A stretch of 64,000 bases of DNA from Ceratotherium simum simum (taxonomy: Eukaryota; Chordata; Mammalia; Perissodactyla; Rhinocerotidae). The notes beneath the pieces were generated by a model. That model was not told the origin of the DNA. It ran no database searches and was given only the letters and a program-made list of their open reading frames with translations. The DNA lies in the NCBI RefSeq assembly GCF_000283155.1, contig NW_004454159.1, positions 21,583,747 through 21,647,746 on the forward strand. The letters are read 5' to 3'. Shown here one piece after another: positions 1 to 9,725 of this stretch. Position numbers and translations under genes: made by a program. Each line of letters starts with the position of its first letter. Within the stretch, counting starts at the first letter, position 1.

Positions 1-2263
1 AATTTTTTTGAAGTCATAATGCTGAATTTTAACTTATTCGTGAATGATGGTGATCACCTCAAAAGTCTTCACCAACAAAGCACAAGAAAGGGAGGAGTAG
101 GGACCTACTGCGTGAGTCACTTGATCCCACTCTGGCTCTCTACCCGGATAACAAGCACCCACTACTTCACCTCATCTAAGAAGGGCTGGACACACCACAC
201 CTGGGCTTCTGAGCCAAATAAGCCTGTCAGGGTCTAGCACAGGATGGGAGTCTCATGCCACTTGGATTTTTGGCAATAACTATATTAGATTGAAGTCACA
301 TTGACCTAACAGTCTCTCATGGAAGTGTATTTTGTACATGTAAGTCTTCTAATTTGTCAGGTAGTTCTCTGATGGTTTACAGAGGTGTATTACAAATTAT
401 GACACTATTATTTGACAGGACAGACTTCATAGAGACTTAAACCATAATACACATATGGTTTTCTAAGTATAACTGGGATCAGACAAAACATTCTGTTTCA
501 GTATCTTTCTATTTACCATGACATATTTCCATTGCTTAATGTGATATTCAGCATGAAATCACATACTCAAAGCTAAGCTCTGAGTTCCAGTATCTAGAAA
601 CTTTCAACTATCATTTCATTTTGCCTGGCACATTCAGATATTATAACAACAACCAACCAGTGCAAATAATAGATCCATACATCTAAACTCGCTCAATTTA
701 AAAAGCAAGTTTATAATAACATAATTTTAATGCATCTTTTATATTTAAAAAGCTACTAAAATGTTTTGCAAACTTTGAATAGATATACCTTGAGGCTATA
801 TGTATACTTGCAAGGAAGGCAAACTTTCAAAAAAATCCTTTCTGCATGAGGAAAACCTTTTCAAAACTTTTGTGTCACCTCTAAAGCCGATGGTACTAAG
901 ATGTGCAGAAGTATGGTGATATTTGCACCAAGGGGCTCTCCTATTGAAAGTAAAAGATTGTAAAGACACAGCTGCCTTAACAGCCCTAATGCAAACATTT
1001 CATCATTAATTAGTTACAGCAATGCTTGATGCTAAGCAAGTGGTTTTGAGAATGGCACAAATAAAAACATATACACATGTAAATGTGCATATGTACTCTA
1101 AAATGGATTATTATTACTTTAGGAAAGATCCACCCCCTCTCCACCACACCTCCACCTTCCCTGCTGGTGTTTTCTAGCACCCAGTCATATCCTGCAGAGC
1201 TGGGAGGGGAGAGCTGGATGTATATAATAAGGCAAGGAAAGCCAAGAGGCTTAAGATTAATAGATGGCCAAATTAAGAAAATAATTGAGGAGCCCTGTTT
1301 CTGAGTCTCCTTTCCTATTTCCAAAAATCATTTCCTGCTTTTATATTCAAAGTGCATTTTCAATGCTATTCTTAGATATTTTGGGTTTAATCAGATTTTC
1401 ATAGGACCTGAAGGAGAGATAAAACACAATCCTTTCTTATTGAATTAATTTGATTTTTGTCTTTTGCGCTCCCAGCTATCAAGACTGTCGAATAAACCAG
1501 TTTTGATTCATAAATAATAGTTCCATTATATCTACTGTGCCACTCATCAGAGTACCTGAAATTTTAATTCACTTGTTCAGCTAAATTTCATCCTCAGTTC
1601 ATGGCCATAAAATTCTTTATTGACAAACTTTCAAACCAACTTTGACTCTGAGGTATCTAGTCAACATTTTTCTTCTGTGTGGATATTAGTTTATTGAATA
1701 AGTGGCATCTGTTTTCCTCCACATCACTAGCAGAGTAGGTATTTCCTTTTGACAGCTTTGCAGGATTTATGGGTTTGCATGCTCTGAAGAAAAATAGTAC
1801 TAAGCAAAAAATTCCAATTCATTACCTCTTAATACTTAATTAAGTTCATACCCACGGCACACTGGAGGTGAACCCTGAAATGGCTGTCACAGCAGCAGAG
1901 CCGCCGGCTATATTATCTTTGGAAGACAGAGGGGATTCTAATTATCCTGACCTCATTTTTCCATCTATGATATTCATAAAGGTTCCTTCTCTTTTGCTCC
2001 CCCTAAGACTTGGACAGTTTCGAAAGCAAGAGCAGATTCTTCTCTGCAGCCACTGTTCACGGAGCCGGTCTAAACAATAAAGTGAAGCAGTGGCCTAACA
2101 TTTATTATTCTCTGACCTTCTAGAACGCATACACCTCTATCACAGAGTGATATATACACCTCTCCGAGGTGTGGCTGGAGGAGGTGACTGGAACCTGGCG
2201 GGAGGGCAAGCAGTGTGGGTCTCACTAAGCAAACACACCGTGAGCAGTGAGAGCCGGGGTTAC
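1..2263 (-). other. PRDM6: PRDM6 intron, partial (3' of the first-finger exon)
   Basis: Begins with the GT donor at 2263-2262 and runs off the left edge. The exons for the remaining zinc fingers (CxxC...HxxxH with TGEKP-type linkers) are not seen on either strand. No recognisable interspersed repeat or microsatellite was noted, and the sequence looks unique. The stretch 1870-2060 is more GC-mixed and complex than its surroundings but shows no splice-bounded reading frame. Confidence 0.85.
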
Positions 2264-2606
2264 CTGTCGGGGTTCTGCGTGCACACGTGCATCTGTAAGA
2301 GGATCCGCTGCGTGAAAGTCTTAAAGCACTGCCCGCATTTCCAAAGATGCCAGTCACTGAACTCCGAGTGCAGCTGGCTTGTGGAAGTCGGGCTCGCAAG
2401 GACTCGCTGGTTTTTCACGTTGATTTGGTTAAATCCTGATTCAATGGGCCCAGACTTATCCAGGAGGGAGAAGTTCCTGCTGCACGGAGTCTGCGGGAAA
2501 ACGACGGAGCGCTGCTGGGTGGCCGGGGAGAGTTTGCTGCTCTTGTTGAAGGGCTGCAGGGCGTCTTGTCTGCACATGGCTTCCATTACCGTCGAGGGGA
2601 CATTTA
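2264..2606 (-). CDS. PRDM6: PRDM6 internal coding exon: linker and first zinc finger
   Basis: Encodes about 114 residues of PRDM6, a PR/SET-domain zinc-finger transcriptional repressor of vascular smooth muscle nuclei. Seen: the minus strand reads on from the previous exon through [16 protein letters not shown], then the motifs [13 protein letters not shown] and [18 protein letters not shown], and ends at CTQNPDR. The acceptor is a pyrimidine-rich tract ending CCCAG (AG at 2608-2607); the donor is CAG/GTAACC (GT at 2263-2262). Length is 343 nt: 2 nt complete the Leu codon begun in the upstream exon and the last 2 nt begin the Arg codon finished in the next exon. The first finger is atypical: CxxC, 12 residues, His, one residue, Cys, with no second His at normal spacing. 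The remaining fingers are not in the window. Identification is from remembered human PRDM6, not a database search; a few linker residues may differ from human (KLSPAT here). Confidence 0.97.
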
Positions 2607-2769
2607 CTGGGAGAACAGCAAGAGTTATAAAAGATCAGTTTTATTAGCCCTTAAAACAAGCACAATAACACAAGCTTTAAAAAAAATCCTATAAATCAAC
2701 ATTTAAAGAATTTATTTTTCTGGACTCAGAATTAACATAATAGCAGACAATTTGACTTGAGGTGGAAAG

Positions 2770-2925
2770 CACTATCATCACAAATTAATAACTCATTCAA
2801 TGCCTATTTATTAAGCTACTACTATATGCTCAGAATTGTTTGTACATGGTCTTTGCCCTCACAGAGCTCACTTATGACTTGAGACATAAAGACTCCATAA
2901 TGAGGCTCCACTCTGCACCCTAGGT
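2770..2925 (-). repeat. L2-like LINE fragment
   Basis: Reads like the reversed L2 3' end: attcaatgcctatttatta, then an 'actatatgctcagaattgt' segment and 'tttgccctcacagagctca'. Divergent; boundaries approximate. Confidence 0.5.
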
Positions 2926-2994
2926 TTGCAGGGAGCTCAGATGGGAGGGGCATAGCGAGAGGGGGCTCTGGAGAACAGGGGCGGGGGGCGGGGG

Positions 2995-3094
2995 NNNNNN
3001 NNNNNNNNNNNNNNNNNNNNNNNNNNNNNNNNNNNNNNNNNNNNNNNNNNNNNNNNNNNNNNNNNNNNNNNNNNNNNNNNNNNNNNNNNNNNNN
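2995..3094. other. Assembly gap of exactly 100 N
   Basis: A run of 100 N. A round 100 is the usual placeholder for a gap of unknown size. It is flanked by G-rich DNA on both sides (gcggggggcgggg before, gggggg after), suggesting a polymerase-stalling or quadruplex-forming tract that could not be read. Confidence 0.98.
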
Positions 3095-3510
3095 GGGGGG
3101 CGTGCTGCCCAGAAAGTGTGGCCTTGGGCAGTACAGAGAAGGTAGATTCAGGCCTTCTACCAGAACTTGCCAGCACAGGACAGGTATTCAAGAAAAACTG
3201 GCAGAGGAGACGAACGGAACAATATGAAAGACGCCTGGAGACAGAAGTCTGGCCATGCTGGTGGGATGTGAGGGAGACAGGCTGACGAGCAGGGCATGGG
3301 TTCTCAGCACTGTGGGAATAAGGGGTGAGGGGTGTAGACCTCAGAGGGCTTTTAAAGTCCAAATAAATAAATAAAGACTTCAGGCATAGGAAATCGACAC
3401 AGACTGTTTCTGAGCAGAGAAATAGCAAGAAAAAAAGCAGCAGTATTCAGGCAGGGCTTGAGTGAGGCATGATTCACAGATAGGGTGCAGGGATAAGAGA
3501 AGAGTGGGAG

Positions 3511-3685
3511 GCAATGGAGTATGGTGCTTGCAACTCATGCTTTGGAATCAGGAAGACCTAGGTTCAAATCCCGACTATGCCTTTTACTAGCTTGGTAAGC
3601 ATAGGCAAGTTATTCAATCTCTGTGTGCCTCAGCTACCCGTCTGTAAAATGAGGACAGTGATAGTAATAATCCTAAAAGTAATAG
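3511..3685 (+). repeat. MIR SINE
   Basis: Matches the MIR core in order: tggaatcaggaagacctagg, ttcaaatcccgactatgcc, tttactagctt, gcaagttattcaatctctg, tgtaaaatgagga. Near full length. Confidence 0.85.
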
Positions 3686-3870
3686 CAGCGTGGCTTAGTG
3701 GTTGAGACGGCCTAGATTTTAATTCCACTATTTACTAGCTTTGTGACTGCGGGCAAGTATGGAACATCGAAATCCACAATTTAGTTCTTGGTAAAATGTA
3801 AAATGGTCACCCAAAGGATTGAGTGAGATAACGTATAGACAGCATTCAGTAAATGCCATGGTTGCCATTC
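3686..3870 (+). repeat. Second MIR SINE, directly adjacent
   Basis: Starts again at the MIR head (gtggcttagtggttgagac), then tttactagctttgtgactg, the aaaatgtaaaatgg region and a ttcagtaaatgccatgg tail. More diverged than its neighbour. Confidence 0.7.
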
Positions 3871-3897
3871 AATAGATCTAGAGCTCTATGATCCCTG

Positions 3898-3990
3898 GTC
3901 TGCTCATCTTTAAACCCCCTTTTATGAGGTTTAAATGAGGTAATGAAAGTACTCATCACAGGACCTACCATCAACAATAGCCACCATTCT
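3898..3990 (+). repeat. MIR tail fragment
   Basis: The segment ctcatctttaaaccc...tttaaatgaggtaatgaaag, then 'actcatcacaggacctacc', resembles the 3' third of MIR. It could be the displaced end of the copy at 3511, separated by the second MIR. Confidence 0.5.
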
Positions 3991-4238
3991 TATTATTATA
4001 GAAGGAGAAGAAACTGGAATGAAGGGAGATGGACCTAAACTGGGTGGTGGCAGTGGGAATGCAGAAAGAACTAGAAGTGAGAAACATTTTCGAGGAGGGA
4101 GACTTAATATACTTGAAATTTGTTTTTCTTTATTTTTTAGGTTGTTATTGTGTTAAAAACATGTATCATGTATTCACTGGTCAACCCACAGGTTCAGAGG
4201 TGATTAGAACCTAACCTGCTTAAAAACTATTATTCTTT

Positions 4239-4487
4239 CTTTTTTTTTTTTTTTGGTAAGGAAGATTGGCCCTGAGCTAACATCTGCTGCCAATTCTCTT
4301 TTTGCTTGAGGAAGACTGTTGCTGAGCTAACATCTGAGCCAATCTTCCTGCACTTTGTATGTGGGACGTTGCCACAGCGTGGCTTTGATGAGTGGTGTGT
4401 AGGTCTGCAGCCGTGATCCGAACCTGCTAACCCCAGGCTGTTGAAGCAGAGTGCTCGAACTTAACCACTATGCCACTGGGCCAGCCC
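4239..4487 (-). mobile_element. ERE SINE (perissodactyl tRNA-derived) with perfect 12 bp TSD
   Basis: Minus-strand head ggggctggcccagtggcata at the right end, poly-A tail (plus-strand T run 4240-4254) at the left. The two tandem 'gaggaaga...gagctaacatc' blocks typical of the ERE tail are present. Target-site duplication ctattattcttt occurs at 4227-4238 and 4488-4499 without mismatch, which fixes the ends. Non-autonomous; it would have needed an L1 for mobility. Confidence 0.96.
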
Positions 4488-5040
4488 CTATTATTCTTTT
4501 TCTAATTAACTACTGTGTCAATAAAATGTATTTATTGGTCATTTCAAGGGTTAAAGAGATTAAAGTTTACAGGTTGGTCAAGAGAAGGAAATTAGAGACC
4601 AAAATATATGAAAAGGTTGGCAAAAAGATTGGTGATGAGAAGTAAACTATGGCTGTTCTGGTTCAAGGTTGCATGGAAAGGAACACATGGACTGGGAGCT
4701 CTCATCCTTACCTGCCACAGACCATTGCTGAGATGACTACGTAGCATGAAAACTGAAGTGTCCTCAACTATAAAAAGAGAATGGTAGGGGACTGTGACTG
4801 GCAGGAGTCTCCATGCTTGAGTGGACAGGTAGATACCACGTGTGGGGACATAGAGGGATTGGGGTGTTGCCATTAAGGAGTCTTCAACTCAGAACATTCT
4901 ATATAATTACATGTATTAGATGAATCCAACAAAAGGAATCACTGAGTCTACAGGGCTCTGTGGGCATGGCCCACCTGTCCTAGGAAGGAAAAAAAAAAAA
5001 AAAGCAAGAGACTCTCAGGCCTGGAGAGAGCCTAGGTTTG

Positions 5041-5205
5041 TCCATTTGGCAGTTCTTTACCCTGACTGCACATTAGACTCACAGGAGAGATTTTTAAAAA
5101 AATTAAATCAGAATCTCTTGGTAGGGCCTGGGCATCTGCATTTTCTAAAGTTCCCCAAGTGCTTCTAATATACAATCAGGGCTGAGAATCACTGATCTAA
5201 TCCTA
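5041..5205 (+). mobile_element. MER5-type hAT-Charlie non-autonomous DNA transposon
   Basis: Visible consensus landmarks: gcacattagactcacaggag, atcagaatctcttggtag, ggcctgggcatctgcatttt, and a terminal 'gggctgagaatcactg' that mirrors the left end, as expected of the MER5 terminal inverted repeats. Confidence 0.85.
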
Positions 5206-5345
5206 CCCTCTCATATTACAAATAAAAAAAGCTGAAGCCCAAGAAGGCCCAGTAACTTGCCCAGGGCCACACATTCAGTTAAGGACACAGCTAAGCTGGA
5301 AGCTTTAGCTTTCTGACTTCCAGGGCATTTTTTTTCTGACTACAC
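5206..5345 (-). repeat. MIR fragment
   Basis: Reversed MIR: gaagcccaagaaggcccagt, taacttgcccagggccacac, then an attcagttaagg / ctgacttccagg region. Confidence 0.7.
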
Positions 5346-5410
5346 TCCTATACTGTCTCTGCTTACCAGCTGTGTTTCAAAAATAAAAGGGCTAGTTACA
5401 GCTAGTATAG

Positions 5411-5545
5411 TGTTTTTTTGTGTGTGTATACATATAAATGTATATATATCATATACATAAAAATATGTTATATATGCACCTATACACACATCCATATACA
5501 TACTTACGTATATGTGTATATTTTATATATAAATATTTATGTATT
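5411..5545. repeat. AT-rich TG/TA low-complexity tract
   Basis: Short TG run (tgtgtgtgta) followed by irregular tatata/cata steps for about 130 bp. It gives rise to spurious tyrosine/isoleucine-rich frames; no gene. Confidence 0.85.
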
Positions 5546-6960
5546 AATTTCAACTTTTGGAGCAAAAGTGCATAACCAATATAAAATTTGTGCACACATT
5601 TTTGACTTTCAAAAAATCTTGATTGCACACAAACTGTTACTTTTTAAATAGGTATTGAAAGATAACGAGGAATGTTTCATCATGTTTTGGCACTTTTTAA
5701 ATAAAAAATAAAACAGCAGCAGTGTCAGAGATCAAGGGAGAACTCATCTTGTTTAGCCCATTTATAACTAATCCAGAAGAGACAAAGCACAGGGAAACCC
5801 ACAAGCTTTCAGGCAACACTAAGCTCTTGCAGGCTGGGAAATGCCAGACTAGCAGGAAGGCAGGGTGGGAAGACTGAGGAATAAAGATGTCATCAACATG
5901 CATGAGAGCAGGAAAACCGCAGACGCTTCCCTGTTGGAAAGAGTAATATGATGCCTTTGGAGGTAAATAATACAAATAATACTCAAGTATAGATTATAGA
6001 TTCTGACTTCTCACTTATGCTCCTGGAAAGTAATCTAGTAAATTAATTTTCAAAAATTGTTAAGGTCACATAACCTTTATATTAAACAAAAGAATTTGTG
6101 GGCCAATGAATTTTTGTAAGTTTAATGATCAATGTCAAAATGGTAATAAAGGAAAATTTATACCAGTTTGTATAATAATCTGGGATATATGGGATCTGAG
6201 TTAATGATAATAATAGCATTTAAGCAATAAGAGTGGGAATGGTTGGAAGAAAATTCTTCTCTGTTTTATTCTTTTCTTCTCTGGGACACCCCAAATCAAA
6301 TGTAATATGGTTCAAGATACAGGTAGTAACACTTCACTCTATATTCTACTTTTGGCATGGTCCTTTATTGTACTTCTGAATAAATTCAATCCTACGGAAG
6401 GAAACAAACATATAATTTAGAGAGAAGAAAAAGTAAGGATAGGAACGAATAATTTTCACACAGCGACCATCTTTGATCTCTAAACTGTCCTGCAGAGCTC
6501 CTGCACACTTCCATGGGACCCTAGAGATCTACAAAGCATGAGTTTTTAAAGCAAGACTTAAAGGACACAGAAGATTATTCTTCCTAAATATCAGCCTCAT
6601 CCGCTACAATAATCAAAGGTATTAATAAAACAGGAAATTATCAGAAAGGGAACAGGGAAGGAATCAGAAAACATTATTTCATCCCAACTTAAGACAGTAC
6701 AGACAACTGCAAACAGCCCAGAGATGACCAATGAAAACAACCAAAAAGATGAAGTGGTTTCTACATGAAGGTATACTAACCTAGTAAAATCTCTTCAGTC
6801 TATAAAGGTGAAAGGGGAAACAAAGATTAAGGGGAAGAGGGCAAATTCTCAAAGCCTTAAAGGATATAGTCAAGGAAGAATGTGAACTCACGAAATCCTG
6901 GAAAATTAAAACATTGAGAGAGGCCAATTCAGGATCCATAAAACAAAGTCCTCCTTTATG
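5546..6960. other. Unique-looking intronic DNA
   Basis: No exon, RNA gene or clear repeat seen. AT-rich, with ordinary sequence complexity. Confidence 0.6.
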
Positions 6961-6964
6961 CTCT

Positions 6965-7911
6965 TGTCTATTCAGTCAGTCTACAAGTTCTTACTAAGCA
7001 TCTATTACATGCCTGACCCTGTGCTGGCGCTGCGGGTACAGGGGGAGCAAGAAAGCCACAGCCCCTCCCCTCATGCCACTTAAACTCTAGTGAGAGGGAC
7101 TGATATTAAACAAATGTTTTTACAGATAAATATTTACTCAGGTACATCACCTCTAAAATTCCATTAACTGCAAATTGCACCATTAATTGCAAGGCACCGT
7201 TAATTGTAAGACATCTGCCAGGTTCAGAAAGACTTAATTGTGAAAAATATATGCATTTTAGAATTGACAACATACAGTTGCTACAAGTGTGATACGTGCT
7301 ATGAGAGAGAAGAAAGGGGAGCCAGGAAAGCTTATATCAGGGATGGCTAACGTTGGGGTGTGAGGGACGGCTTCCCTGAGGCAGTGACCTTGAATGTGAG
7401 TCCTGAAGGGTGCACAGACATCAGACAGGTGCAAAGGGAGGAAAAGGCAATGCAAGGAGATGAAACACTGGCAGCTTTGCCAGAGGTTTGTGTGGCCTAC
7501 TGAGGTGGGGAGGAGCTCAGGGCACTGAAGGAACTGAAAGGCGGCTAATGCAGCCAGAGGGAGAAGGGTCAAGGGGCTGCAGCTGAGGCTGGAGAGGAAG
7601 GCAGCACAGTCGCCAAGGCCTGCAGCAGCTGGGCAGGTAATGGCAGTAAGCGATGGGAGGTGCGTTAATACAACAGAGGACAGTGGGGTCTGCAGCAAAC
7701 CGAATAGGGCAAGGCCAATCTAAAGATGTTTGAATTCTAACTTTGTAAAACACTGTGTGAGCCATACAAAACATTTCTGGACACTATATGTATCCTGTAG
7801 GCTACTATATTAAAGAACCGGGGATTTATAAAAAGAGTAATGGCAAACCAAAAAACGGTTTTAAGCTAGGGTGTGAGGTGATCAGATTTATCCTTTAAAT
7901 GCATCATCACT
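6965..7911 (-). repeat. Long L2 LINE remnant, first part
   Basis: Reversed L2 3' region: agcatctattacatgcctg, ccctgtgctggcgc, cttccctgaggcagtgac, 'aaggcctgcagcagc', ending ggtgtgaggtgatcagattt. Split from its continuation at 8199 by an L1 tail. Confidence 0.75.
7161..7213. repeat. Three-unit tandem repeat inside the L2 region
   Basis: Three consecutive imperfect units of 19, 17 and 17 bp: ccattaactgcaaattgca (7161-7179), ccattaattgcaaggca (7180-7196), ccgttaattgtaagaca (7197-7213). Not part of any L2 consensus I recall. Confidence 0.8.
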
Positions 7912-8198
7912 CTATACTGTTAAATGAAAAAGTGAGACGCAGAACAATGTATATAGCTTGCTGCTATTTGTATAAAAAGGGGAGGGGGAGAGCGAGAGCC
8001 AGAGAAAGAGAGGGAGAACATGTTTGGATGGGCAAAATATATGTCTGGAAGGATACCTAAGAACATGTCAACTGATTGCCTCTTGGAAGGAGAATTATAT
8101 GTCCATAGTACTTTCTGGATTTTGATCTATGGAACTGAACTACCTGTTAACAAAACGGTGAATAAGCTGCAGCAATGAAATAAGCAAATCAATGAAAC
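7912..8198 (+). repeat. L1M 3'-end fragment nested in L2
   Basis: Old L1 3' UTR landmarks: gcagaacaatgtatatagc, gctatttgtataaaaa, atgtctggaaggatacct, gattgcctcttggaaggag. It interrupts the L2 between ...atcatcactct and cttcactttggctgcagtg, so it is younger than the L2. Confidence 0.7.
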
Positions 8199-8625
8199 TT
8201 CACTTTGGCTGCAGTGATACTAAATGAGGGACAATGTGACATCCAGGAGGCTACTGCTGTGTTCCAGGCCAAAGCTGATGGTGACGCTGATCAGGTGGCA
8301 GCAGCAGAAATGAAAAGAAATGCGTTTAAGAGTATACAATCAACAAGACTTCATAACTGATTGGATAAAAGGATGAGGAAGAGCGAGGTGTCCAGCTTTC
8401 TAGAAAGAGCAACTGGAGGAGTGGGAGTGAGAGTTACTGAACTAGAGGAGAGGCAGTTTGAGAGAGTGAGGAGAATGGTTTCAGTCTTAGACGTTTAGTC
8501 TGCGATGCCCATGAGACACGCAAGTGCAGATGTGGAGTAGACAGTTGGATAGGAGTCTGGGGCTCAGCAGAGAGGTCTGGATTGGAAAGAGAAACCTGGG
8601 AGTATCTGTCTTAAGTCAGGTCCCC
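8199..8625 (-). repeat. Long L2 LINE remnant, second part
   Basis: Continues the reversed L2 after the L1 insertion: ttcactttggctgcagtg, gtggagtagacagttggat, aggagtctggggctcagcag, agaggtctggattgg. Confidence 0.75.
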
Positions 8626-9585
8626 TGGAAAACAGACTCTGAAAAGCAGATTTGCAGGAGGTTTACTAGGAAGTGCTGCCGGGATGGACACCTGTTGGGG
8701 AGTGAGGCAAGAGGATCCTGTGGAGGGAGGAGATTAACGTCAGCTCTGGAACTGGGAAGGTCCTTCAGTGTAGTCCTGCCTTGGGACAAGAGAACCAGTC
8801 CTTAATACCCCTACATTGACTAGTCACTGGACGTGGGCTACCTGGGGAGGGGCTACACGTGGAGGGAGCATGACCAAGAGTAAAGCAGCTCTTAGGTTGA
8901 AGGTAATTCGTGGAGACAAACTCATCTGAGAGCTCTCAGCTCCCTACACTCCCACAAACTAGGGGAATGAATGTCTCAATCCTGTAGCAAGGTTGGGATC
9001 CAGGTAACACACCACAGCATCCTACAGCAATCAAGAGGTCAAATCTCTCGTGACAGGTTTCCCTGTGTCTTTTGTCATTTCTCTCTGCGGACACATTTTC
9101 AGTGGGTGCTGCCTTCTGTTGGAGTCCCGCGCAGATACAGAGGCAACCCTACGGGGTGAATTCTCCTTTGCTTCTTCTAGGACCCTACAGGTTTCTCCAG
9201 TTCTAGAGCAATTTTTATATTAGTTTCTTGGCCCAGGGTTTCCATACCTGGCAGGTTGTGCAAAATCAAGCCCCACACTATCCCATAGCTGAGGCTGGTT
9301 TTTAGTGTGACACTCTGTTCTCACCAATGGCCCAGATGGATGGTTCCTTGGCCTACTGGCTTGAGGGTAGTATTTTTCTAGTCCCCATTCAGGGACAAAA
9401 TAGTAACTTCCAGTTCCCGGATTTATGTAGGGAGTCCAATCTCCACTTCCCACTGTGCACAAGGGGCCTGGAACCTGACTCCTCTCAACTGCGTTAATAC
9501 TCAGCCTAACACCCCCGTAGCTCAGGCTCACCGCTATGGCCATCGCATGTGGCACCTGCATTGTGTTTTGTACTGTAGTTGTACG
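8626..9585. other. Unclassified intronic DNA, possibly old repeat
   Basis: More GC-rich than neighbours. The part around 8626-8900 (gaaaacagactctg, gcaggaggtttactaggaag, gtgctgcc) has the feel of an old LTR or DNA-transposon remnant, but I cannot name it. No coding frame is supported. Confidence 0.4.
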
Positions 9586-9589
9586 CTTG

Positions 9590-9725
9590 TGTGCCTTCTT
9601 CTAGACTGAGTTCCTTGAGGATGGGGCCTGAGTTTTTGTACCTCATCACAATGCTTCCCATAGGGCCTCGCACAGATGTTCTTGTTGGGTTGAACTATAC
9701 TGTAACCTCCTCAATGTTCACAAAC
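9590..9725 (+). repeat. L2 3' end
   Basis: Typical L2 tail: tctagactgagttccttgag, gatggggcctgag, then 'agggcctcgcacagatgttc' and ttgttgggttgaac. Confidence 0.75.

Noticed and set aside
2070..2399. Cys/Arg-rich minus frame overlapping the exon
   Set aside because: Wrong frame of the same exon; cysteines are not in zinc-finger spacing.
2147..2647. 166-codon plus-strand open frame
   Set aside because: It is the antisense shadow of the PRDM6 exon at 2264-2606; the minus frame has the conserved protein and splice sites.
2937..3428. 163-codon minus frame
   Set aside because: It reads through the 100 N gap, so continuity is artificial, and it has no recognisable motif.
7258..7774. Two overlapping minus frames of 146 and 85 codons
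   Set aside because: Lie within the decayed L2 remnant; no gene.
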